DNA of 64,000 bases from Phialocephala subalpina (Eukaryota > Ascomycota > Leotiomycetes > Helotiales > Mollisiaceae): positions 1 to 64,000 of the forward strand of contig FJOG01000034.1 in the NCBI GenBank assembly GCA_900073065.1, in the 5' to 3' direction. The position numbers and the translations under genes are program-made. The notes beneath the pieces are model-generated. The model was not told the origin of the DNA. It worked only from the letters and a program-made list of their open reading frames with translations, and made no database searches. Below, piece by piece: positions 23,977 to 33,327 of the stretch. How positions within the stretch are numbered: the first letter of the stretch is position 1; each line of letters starts with the position of its first letter.

Positions 23977-26189
23977 TTGGTCACTGCGGCAATGTTACAA
24001 ACTTCTCCATCTTTGATTGACCGACGCGCGGGGACTGTCAGCAAACGCCGAAATGGTCTCAACCCAGCATGCGAGAGTTGTCGGAAAGCTAAGGTCCGTT
24101 GCGATATCACACCCTCGGAAACAGTTTGCGCCCGCTGCAAGAAGAGAAAGAACCCATCTTCATGCGTCTTCCTCGAGGCACCGATGACAAAGGAGAGACG
24201 AGAATCGCCTGTCCAGAAAACCGAGTCATCGCCGCAATCCGTCAGTCCTGCCTTTGCAAACTGCTCTCCGACACCTACGCCGTCGACAAACAGTCCGAGA
24301 ACAACAGAGAAACCTGGGTATCTTGGCTTGACCAGCTATTCGGCAACATTACACCACGCTGGGCTTCATTCTCCAGACGAGACCATGGAAGAATGCGCGC
24401 CTACACTTGAGTGTGACAAAGTTGCCAGCGGTGTTCTCATCCTACGACAGCTTCCAGATGAAAAGACCTGCCATATCCTCTTGGACAACTTCATCGCGAA
24501 CAGTGTCAGCCTCCTGAACCTTCCTCGATCTGCCGTGAAGCACATAATGGCTTCCATCTTCACAACTTTCGGCCCGTCTCTTAAGAAGCCATACCTCGAC
24601 TCAGAACTAGAGAAAGTCTCGAGACACATCCTTTCTGCAACCCAGACGCCCGTAGAAGAGCCAGATGATCCAGCTGAGTGGTTGGAATCGATGTCCGGGA
24701 AGAACATCAGATGGGACTTCGTTGGCCTCCTATTTATCATGTTTGCATGTGGGATGCTGGGTCTTCCAGACTCTGAATACGCTCAGATGATCGATAAGAA
24801 CACGTCCACTAATGATCGTAAGAACTATATGAAGGGGATGAGGACCGCAGTTGAGCGCTGTTCGGAACTAGCTCGCGATTCTATGTCTCCAATGTTTTGC
24901 AACCTTCTGTATAAGAACTTGCTTTTTGAGACTGTACTACAGGGGGATTCCAGTAAGTTCAAATTATACCTTAAATTGGAGAGTTTCTGACGTTATAAAG
25001 GTCTTGCTGTTTGGAGATTACACCATGACCTGGTAGCCGTAGCATCAGCCATTGGCTTGCATTGCTACCAAGGCACGCCAACCGTCACGGTACGATCGGA
25101 GATGACAAAGCGTATGAGCGCTTGTGTATTCAGGAACGACAAAGAGATAGCCATGTTCATAGGTAGGCCGCCGGCTTTAAGTCACCGGTACTATACTTGT
25201 CCTTTACCCCTCGATCTCCACGATGATGTCCTGATGGAAGGGGGCGAGGCCCTGCAGCGGGAAATCGACGCTTTAGACGAGAATGGATGGAATACAAAGG
25301 GGAAGGTTTACGATGCAACCATCTGCAGAATGGTTGTCCTATCAGCGATGATCCAGGATGAAGTTATGGAACTTTTCCTGGGAGCACCATCTCAGTTCTC
25401 TATGGAAAGAGTCAAGTACGCCTCCCTATCCCCACAGTCTCCCACTCTTCTAACGTATATCCAGCTCACTGAAGTCTCGCACAATTGAAACATTCCAAGC
25501 CATACCTTACCTGATAAGCGCAACCAAAGAGCGCCTCCTAGCATCTGAATCGAACTTCCTCTTGTGGCGACTCTTGTTCGGACGAATGGACTATCTTCGA
25601 ATCCACTTCCTCCTCGAGCGCTTAAGTGTTGAGCGTGGACACGAGAGTAAACAGAAACTGATTGATGTCTCGAGAGAGATGGTTGACTTGACTGTCTTTC
25701 TATGGCTGCAGAGGGATCGGAGTTTCACGAAATACTATGATTTCGATTATACCGTGAGTCTTTTCCTCCTCCTCTGCCACTCTTGCCCTAGGATTGTGGG
25801 GAATAGATCCTGACCCTCAGCAGATAATGTGCTTCGGAATGCCTTCAACCGGAATTCTCTGTGCTGAACTACTCAAGCAAATCCGACATCCCAAAACCGC
25901 TTCAGACCTCAATTTTCCTTCCGCGGAGGTCGTCCAGAACCTCTCTTATATGATTGGGTTCCTCGAATGGATCAAGCCTGAAGCAGGAAACTACAAGCTG
26001 TGCCGACATATGGCACAAGTTATCAAGCGTGTGCTCGAGCAAGCTTTTGAACCCCCGCCTGTGGAGGAAGTGCCGGCGGTCGATAGAGTTGCGGAACTTG
26101 ATCCGAGTATGTGGGACGGAATGGGGATTGATGACTTTGAGTGGTTGAATAATGTTGATTGGGGGAGAGGAGCCTTTCCTTTTGGATGA
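23977..26189 (+). CDS. Zn2Cys6 fungal transcription factor
   Basis: Proposed exons 23977-24952, 25001-25415, 25465-25753 and 25821-26189 (phases consistent) give 682 residues. The DNA-binding cluster is ACESCRKAKVRCD followed by VCARCKKRKNPSSC, six cysteines with normal spacing, at about residues 28-60. The rest has the helical middle homology region (WDFVGLLFIMFACGMLGL, LLWRLLFGRMDYLRIH) and an acidic end (MWDGMGIDDFEWLNNVDW) suited to activation. The last intron is the weak point: the nearer acceptor at 25790-25791 breaks the frame, while the one at 25819-25820 keeps it. Targets unknown; it follows the permease in the same direction 467 bp downstream. Confidence 0.87.
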
Positions 26190-26482
26190 GCTGGCAAGGT
26201 CTTGCTGCTCCTCCCGCTCGCCTGCGGAACCGGTATCATGGGTGACAAACAAGAGCGAACGACAAAGGCTGGCAGATTGGGATACTTCAACCTTCCGAAG
26301 TCCCACCTGAATAATTTCCCCAAATCGAGCACGCCGCCAAATACGTTTATCACGACCATTCAGACTTAAGAGAACAACTCGCGCCAAACAGAACACCGAA
26401 TGCAAACCTCTCCATCCATTATTACTCCACGCAAGCCAAAACCCCTTCGATCTGCAACACGAACTTGTCCACTACGCCGCAT
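26190..26482. other. intergenic region
   Basis: Holds the 3' flank of the Zn2Cys6 gene. No gene seen. Confidence 0.4.
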
Positions 26483-26863
26483 TCAACCACCACCACCACC
26501 ACCACCACCACCACCATCGCCGCTGCCACAATCACAACACCCGTCGCAATTTCCACAGCAGCAGCAATCTCCTTTGCAACACTGATCACCACAGCACATG
26601 CTGAAACATGAGTAATCTGCACCATCAATTCCATTCAGAGGGTTCATGCCATTCTCATAAGTGTTGCTGCCATGTTCATCATCTGCTGGTTGGAGGTATA
26701 TGGTTGATTTGGACGAAGTTTGACATCTTGCCTCGACAAGTAACTTCTTTTCAGTTACGGATGGCTTGGTGTTTGGCGAGGAATATGAATTGTTGAGTTC
26801 GCTTCTTGATTTGGAGGTAGTTGAAGATGTGATCGTTGGCTTGGAGGTTTCTGTCTTGGTCAA
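26483..26863 (-). pseudogene. cysteine-rich tail fragment, paralogous to the end of 27291-28381
   Basis: The frame of 126 codons has no ATG at its start (it opens with TTG after an upstream TAA) and ends with MCCGDQCCKGDCCCCG, a further cysteine-rich stretch and a glycine run encoded by a GGT microsatellite (about 26488-26518). Its layout, with STIYLQP before the tail, parallels the 3' exon of the next locus (THFVDYQPQ before DNSCCDLRCDDECC). I read it as the C-terminal part of a duplicated 2EXR-type gene. It could instead be the last exon of a gene whose first exon I cannot find. Confidence 0.45.
26488..26518. repeat. (CCA)n microsatellite
   Basis: About ten consecutive CCA units, encoding glycine on the minus strand at the end of the cysteine-rich frame. 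Confidence 0.85.
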
Positions 26864-27290
26864 CGAGACTTGCAGAACGCGGGGAAGTTATGACACCCTG
26901 TATGATTCGCATCACTTGATCGATCACTCATTCTCGTTGCCGATGATTCATTCGCTTATATTTACAAGCTACAAACCTATATTGAGTCTCCAATCCGGTC
27001 CTTCTTACCAGCCTTAGAAAGAAGGCAGATTTGCTTTTCTCAAATGACGATTTCAAGCCCTGCTTGCGTTGTCTTCACACATTGTAGAGCACGATCAGTA
27101 GGGAACAGTAAAAGCATAGCTTTGTAGCTAATAACTCTCGCAATGGTGCCAGCACCTGATGTCTACCTCCCATCCCAAATACAGTTACAACATAATCAAT
27201 GTCCCACGTATTCCAGATCTATCCCCACCTGGCACCAAACGGGTTAACCATCGTCCTGTGAACAACACCTCGTCCATTCATAATACCCCA
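26864..27290. other. spacer between the two cysteine-rich loci
   Basis: No gene recognised on either strand. Confidence 0.35.
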
Positions 27291-28381
27291 TCAACTGCAA
27301 AACAAACAGCCTGGGTCGCAGCCGCAGTCATCACAACAACAGCAGCACTCGTCATCACAGCGGAGATCGCAACATGAATTGTCGTTGCCATATTCGATAT
27401 TGTGTACCATGGTCGGCTTCATAGCTGCGCCAGCCATTTGAGCTGCCATATTCGTTGCCTCGTTCGTTTGGGGTTGGTAGTCGACGAAATGTGCTGATAT
27501 TTTCGCTTATTGGGTGACTTTTGTGCGCACGATCTGATATTACTGGAAGGAAGCGTCGAGTCCGGTCGATAGCGTTCGATGGCTTTCGCATGTGCGTCCT
27601 CCATGAAGTCCAGAAGCGACTGAAAGTCTCGTGGGACCATAATCTTGTAGTGAATGGTAGGCATCTACCATGAATCACGCGTCTCTTCGGTGTGTTCATT
27701 CCGTAGCCTTTCAAGTTCTCCTATGGAGACTTTTAGCCAATCAAACTTCAACTTCTTAATGAAGGGGACATGGGGCTTTTATAGTAATTTCCATATTCGT
27801 CTTCGTCCTCGTCCTCATCCTTCGGCGGAAAACAATTACCGTAGTGCCTTTCAAGATATTTTGCATCAACAGGCTCGTAGAGCGTGAGATTTGTGTGATC
27901 ATGGCGATTTCGAGAGTGGGCGCCGTAGTGATGAGCGATAAGATAGAGGTTCTTGACACCGCCGAATTCCATTAGGACCTGTGCAATGAATTCCTCTAGG
28001 TTATCGAGAAAGGAATTCTCGATTCCATCCGTATCCATGGGATGGCAAGATTTTCGATTCGTGGTCTGGCGTCATCGTCGATATTGCGGGGAGCAAACAT
28101 ATGCACCATGTCGAATTCCTTCTCTAACGTTGAGTGATTATCCCAACGGATGTACAGAATATCTCGACGAAGTCGAAGTATGTCTCGACAAAAGCGGTTG
28201 GTGATTCAGAAGAGTCAAAGGCGCGTTCGTAGAATTTTGAAGCAACCTCGTAAGATTCTCGGCACACGAACAAAATCGGTGTTGGGGGTTTACAAAACGG
28301 GTTCATAGCCTTCCTTTTCATGTTTTTAATACGCTGTACCAGGCTAAGCAGCAACTTCTGTGGAATCGATCCGAGAATCAA
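27291..28381 (-). pseudogene. 2EXR protein with cysteine-rich C-terminus, broken
   Basis: Pieces in successive minus-strand frames line up as one protein. 28124-28381 has TPILFVCRESYEVASKFYER, the core of a 2EXR domain, followed by TYFDF. A shifted frame, about 28035-28160, continues with DILYIRWDNHSTLEKEF, and a third, 27748-28038, with IENSFLDNLEEFIAQVLMEF and LYLIAHHYGAH. Next comes FIKKLKFDWLKV, one TAG, and MPTIHYKIMVPRDFQ. A 50 bp intron (27494-27543, GTAATA...CAG) leads to a tail ending DDECCCCCDDCGCDPG. At least three frame changes and one stop make it non-functional. The N-terminus is missing because the AT-rich tract begins right there. Confidence 0.65.
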
Positions 28382-28928
28382 TTTAAGATTAAATCGCTTA
28401 AAATTAATAAAAGTTGATTTTTAAAGCAAATATTTCATTAGTATTTATTAGTTTTAAATATTTTTTATTTTATATATTTTGTTCTTTATATAATAATTTG
28501 TTAATTTAAAGTTTTATTAAAATCTTTTTATAAGAAATAATTTATTTTTATTTTTTTAATTATAATAAAGAATTTTACTTTTTAATTTTATTAAAAAAAC
28601 AAATAAATAAAATTTATTCAAAAGTATATTCGTAAATTTTTAAAATATATAAGAATAATTTAAATATTTAATTTAAAAAAATTTGAAATTTTATTTCAAT
28701 ATATTAATTTTTATTAAAATTAAAATTTATTTCATTATTATATAATTAAATAAATAAAATTTCGAGTTTTATATTAAAAATATTATATATTTATATGTTT
28801 TTTATATTTAAATTATTTTAAATTAAAAAAATTTCTTTAAAAATTTCAAAAAATATAATTTTATATAAATTTTTTTATTTCATTTTTTAAAATTATTATA
28901 ATTAATAATATTTTAGTATATAATGAAA

Positions 28929-29082
28929 TGTAACGTGGGTAGGGAATAAGGATCGCACTAGTTAACTAAGCCAAAAGATTTCAATATTCCAAGTAAATAA
29001 AATATTATTTATTCAACCTTATGCATCCTTTAATAAACCGCATCACGTGATATCTCAACCACGTACTAGCGCACACATTACA
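28929..29082. mobile_element. solo LTR
   Basis: 154 bp starting TGTAACGTGG and ending CACATTACA, flanked on both sides by the identical 5 bp TGAAA (28924-28928 and 29083-29087). The size, TG...CA ends and perfect target duplication are those of a solo LTR left by recombination. It contains GC-containing words (ATCACGTGAT, GTACTAGCGC) that stand out from the flanks, so it escaped the mutation that degraded them. Strand of the parent element unknown. Confidence 0.8.
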
Positions 29083-30503
29083 TGAAAAATGAATAATAAA
29101 TTCGATATATTAATTATATTATTAATTTTATTATATAAATATAAAAAATTTATAATTAAAAAATTAAATTTGAATTTTAAAATTATTTAATTAATAATTA
29201 TATAAAATAAAATATTTAATATTATTAAATAAATTCATTTAATTATATAAATTAAAATAAATTATTTATTATATATTAATATATTTTTATTAAGAATATA
29301 TATAATTCAAATTTAAATATATAATTTTTTTTCGAATATTATTATATTTTAAATATATATATTCTTTTTATTTAAATATTAATAAAAATTTAAATAATAA
29401 TTCTTTATTTTTATAATAATATTCGAAATAAATAATTAAATAAGTAAAAAGTTTTTATATAATTATTAAATTTATATAATATAGAAATTATAAAAAGGAA
29501 TAAATATTAATTAAATATTTACTAAAGAATTAACTTTAGATTAATTTCATATTAATATTTTACGATCTATATATCGATCTAAGGTTCACTCTAAAAATAG
29601 GAGTTATCGCCTAACCTGCGCTATATATACTCTTGGTTTGGCTCCTTATAAAATATATCGATCCAATGCTTAGCTTTTGGGAAGCGTTTGAGAATCTATT
29701 TGCCAGTTATCCCCCTCTCCCTCAATTCGTTCGAAACATATTCTCGATTTGCTCTCAACTCCTGCACTTGCTGCTTAATATCCCCGAAGGTGATTTTCAA
29801 TTCTCGATGAATTATTTCGATGACTCGGGGGCCCAAGAATAAGGAATTCCCATATTGTAAAGCGGATTTCCTTCGGAAGGCCATTGAAGAAATAGAAAGA
29901 ACTTAATTATCTATCGAACTTTCTATTATTGCTTATACTTGATAAATTAATTACCAAATTCTATAAAATTTAAAAAATAGAAACAAAAATTAATATAATT
30001 CAAATTTAATATTAAAATATTTTTATTATTATTTAATATTTGAAATTATTCGATTAAATTTTAAAATTCTAAATATAAATATTAAAAAAAATAAAAATTA
30101 TTTTATGATTTTATTAATATATTATTAAAAAAAGAAAATAATTAAATTATTTTAAATAATAAATATATTATTTAATATATAATTTTAAAAAGTTTTTAAT
30201 ATTATTTTTAAATATAATATTTATTAAAGTAATTTTATATAAATTATTTATTTGAATATTTTATTATATTAATAATTAATAATTTATTAATAATAATAAT
30301 ATAATTATATATATATATATATTAAATAATTATTTCGAATGAAAATATTTTAAGAAAATATTAATAATTTTTAATTTATTTAATATTTATATTTAAATAT
30401 TTTTTCTAATAAAATTATAAACTTTTTAAAATTAAATATATATTTTTTATTTTAAAAGAAAAAGATTATTTATTTTAATTAATTTAATAAATAAATTAAT
30501 TAA

Positions 30504-31160
30504 NNNNNNNNNNNNNNNNNNNNNNNNNNNNNNNNNNNNNNNNNNNNNNNNNNNNNNNNNNNNNNNNNNNNNNNNNNNNNNNNNNNNNNNNNNNNNNNNN
30601 NNNNNNNNNNNNNNNNNNNNNNNNNNNNNNNNNNNNNNNNNNNNNNNNNNNNNNNNNNNNNNNNNNNNNNNNNNNNNNNNNNNNNNNNNNNNNNNNNNNN
30701 NNNNNNNNNNNNNNNNNNNNNNNNNNNNNNNNNNNNNNNNNNNNNNNNNNNNNNNNNNNNNNNNNNNNNNNNNNNNNNNNNNNNNNNNNNNNNNNNNNNN
30801 NNNNNNNNNNNNNNNNNNNNNNNNNNNNNNNNNNNNNNNNNNNNNNNNNNNNNNNNNNNNNNNNNNNNNNNNNNNNNNNNNNNNNNNNNNNNNNNNNNNN
30901 NNNNNNNNNNNNNNNNNNNNNNNNNNNNNNNNNNNNNNNNNNNNNNNNNNNNNNNNNNNNNNNNNNNNNNNNNNNNNNNNNNNNNNNNNNNNNNNNNNNN
31001 NNNNNNNNNNNNNNNNNNNNNNNNNNNNNNNNNNNNNNNNNNNNNNNNNNNNNNNNNNNNNNNNNNNNNNNNNNNNNNNNNNNNNNNNNNNNNNNNNNNN
31101 NNNNNNNNNNNNNNNNNNNNNNNNNNNNNNNNNNNNNNNNNNNNNNNNNNNNNNNNNNNN
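30504..31160. other. assembly gap (N)
   Basis: 657 undetermined bases inside the AT-rich tract. Confidence 0.99.
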
Positions 31161-31430
31161 AATTAAAATAATTAATATATTAATAATTTGTTTTTTATTA
31201 AATACAAAATATAATTTATAAAAATTATATTCTTAGAAATAAAAATAAATATAAAAAATATATATTAAAATTTAATATATATATATTTCTATTATATTAT
31301 AAAATTCAATTTTAGTTCGTAATATTTTATTCCTTTACTTGTTTATATAAGTATTAATTTAATATATCAATAAATAAACCGATATTTTTCTTCTCAACTC
31401 GCGATACTCTTGACGAGCTAGAGTGAAATC

Positions 31431-32819
31431 TCAAGCCCCCTTTGGCACAAAGGCGGCTTCTGCCTCTCTCCTCGCGTGTTCTGCCCTCCTCCTCGTTGTC
31501 TTTGTATGCCACGCCTGCCTCCAGAACTTCTTGTTGACATTGTCCCGGACAGTAGTGTCATCGTAGTCGAGATTTCCGGGGAAAAAGATCTTGAGCAGCG
31601 TCAGTCCGGCAGTGGGAACCCACTTTTCAAGCTCCTTCAGCGCCCCTTGCGCCCGTGCGATCTCCGTTTCGATGACAGGTTGGAGCCACACCGGAGTGCC
31701 GTCCTCCGCCTTCATGGAGTCTAGCCATCGCGGCATCTGATCTGCGCTATGGCCGTTGTCTAGCCAGTCGCCTAGCGCCGCCACATCCGCCGCCGCCTTT
31801 TGCAGATTCACATCGGCGTCATGGTCATGGTCATTGTCATTCTTCTCATCTATTCGCCTGGCAATAATTGTCGGCCTGCGCCGAAATGGCTTGGATTTAA
31901 GCGCACTCCACTCCGGCGACCTCGACGCCCCGGCGGCATACACATTCTGCAACATCCCAAGACCTCCTATGCCAACCATAAACCATGAGTTTTCTCCCAG
32001 GCCCGACGTGCATATCAAGAGACCTGCCCACAGCGTGGCCAGCATGAATGTGATGATTGGCGTTTCCGGACGGCACTGGGCCTCCGCCGTGGCCATCGCC
32101 TCGAGGTTATACGAGTTGGGGCTTCCGATGAAGACCATGACGTATCTATGGCCATTCCCCCGGGTCAGGGCGTGGACGCTGTGCCGGTCGAGCCTGGCAC
32201 CAGCCCACTTCTCCTGCCTCCATTGCGGCATTGCACTCGTGATGAGTGCCAGCAGAGTTCCGGACAGTAGGACCACCATGACACCCCAGTTGCCATAAAC
32301 CACCCACGGAGCCACAGCAATGCCCAGCTGCACGGCAATCGTAAGCCAGCCCCCCCACCAGATGCGGTCAGGCGCTGGGTCCGGCTTCTCATCCTTTTCG
32401 AGCGGCGCGAGCTCAAAGATATCGATAAGCATCGAGGCGTTGGCCTTGTCCCGCTCGTGCCGTACTTCATAGTCCCGTAGCAACCGCTCCAGCAGCCACG
32501 ACTGATTGTCCCGCGAAAACGAGTTGGCGCAATTCACGACGAGTGCCGGCTGCTCCACCGTGGGCATGAGCTGCTGCTTGCCGACCGCCGACATTAGACT
32601 GGTGAAGCCGAACGCGACCCAGCCGAAGGAGAAGGCCACTGGCGCAATAGCGATGCGTGAGCCGTTACGGCCGAAGGGCCGGACGCGATATCCTGTCTGC
32701 TGTGCCAGAGCCTTCTGTACGATATCTCCGCCAACTAGCAGCAGAAGACTGAGAATGTCGACCGGGTTCCGCCACTGGCCTGAGAGCTCTTCGGATGTGG
32801 ATTTGGTCTCCTCAGACAT
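31431..32819 (-). CDS. multi-pass membrane protein of unknown function
   Basis: 462 residues, single exon. Hydrophobic segments lie at about residues 56-78 (IAIAPVAFSFGWVAFGF), 155-195 (two helices around VAPWVVYGNWGVMVVLLSG) and 250-295 (two helices, FMLATLWAGLLICTSGL and WFMVGIGGLGMLQNVY). The C-terminal 165 residues are polar, with an HDHDAD-type acidic run and a basic end (TKTTRRRAEHARREAEAAF). I recognise no named family. It is divergent from the NACHT receptor at 33328, sharing 508 bp of upstream DNA, and the two form an isolated island between AT-rich tracts. That layout suggests a joint role, but nothing in the protein proves it. Confidence 0.8.
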   Translation of the reverse strand: MSEETKSTSEELSGQWRNPVDILSLLLLVGGDIVQKALAQQTGYRVRPFGRNGSRIAIAPVAFSFGWVAFGFTSLMSAVGKQQLMPTVEQPALVVNCANSFSRDNQSWLLERLLRDYEVRHERDKANASMLIDIFELAPLEKDEKPDPAPDRIWWGGWLTIAVQLGIAVAPWVVYGNWGVMVVLLSGTLLALITSAMPQWRQEKWAGARLDRHSVHALTRGNGHRYVMVFIGSPNSYNLEAMATAEAQCRPETPIITFMLATLWAGLLICTSGLGENSWFMVGIGGLGMLQNVYAAGASRSPEWSALKSKPFRRRPTIIARRIDEKNDNDHDHDADVNLQKAAADVAALGDWLDNGHSADQMPRWLDSMKAEDGTPVWLQPVIETEIARAQGALKELEKWVPTAGLTLLKIFFPGNLDYDDTTVRDNVNKKFWRQAWHTKTTRRRAEHARREAEAAFVPKGA

Positions 32820-33327
32820 GATGGATGGGAAGGAGCAGGGCAGCCCATCCGCAAGTTGTTGTCATTCTACGATGCGAGGCTCAAGCGCAATGATCTGGTA
32901 TGCTCTCGCGCAAATATATAAAATATCGCAGCATGACATACTCTGTTTTAAGAAGCGGCTAACGCCGCTCTAATTAATATTAGCCTGTTGGTGGCTAGCG
33001 GCTGGTTTTCATGTCCCACTAATCAGATCAGAGCACGTATTTCATTCTTAAAAAGGCCGTCGATATCCGATTAAGTGATTTTGAGGCGCCACGGCGTTGG
33101 TGAGATTACGTTAAAAGTCGCGTTTGCCAACCTTACGCATTAGGTATGAGATAGCAAAAGGTGGAATTGCAAACAATGGAGCAAGCCTCCCATGATGGCG
33201 CGAACCCAGCCACTGAAGATGGCCATGTCAAAGAACGTGAGCTGCCTTCTCAAAATCTCGAGGAGAGCTGACTTAGCTGTACACAATAGTAATTAAAAAT
33301 CTGTTCGAGAGAATCTTGCGCGCCCTC
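32820..33327. promoter_or_regulatory. shared upstream region of the membrane protein and the NACHT receptor
   Basis: 508 bp between two divergent start codons. A short plus-strand frame from ATG at 33177 (MEQASHDGANPATEDGHVKE) ends at a TGA and could be a first exon or an upstream frame of the receptor; no splice pair joining it cleanly was found. Confidence 0.4.

Larger units (their letters stand above)
28382..31430. other. AT-rich tract with a solo LTR and an assembly gap
   Basis: About 3 kb of nearly pure A and T, with two exceptions: the solo LTR at 28929-29082 and a 300 bp island of normal composition at about 29590-29890. The island has a minus-strand frame (MAFRRKSALQYGNSLFLGPR, continuing to ELRERGITGK) that I do not recognise; it may be a surviving scrap of a gene. 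Confidence 0.6.

Noticed and set aside
26400..26585. Plus-strand proline- and glutamine-rich frame
   Set aside because: It is the antisense of the glycine and cysteine codons of 26483-26863.
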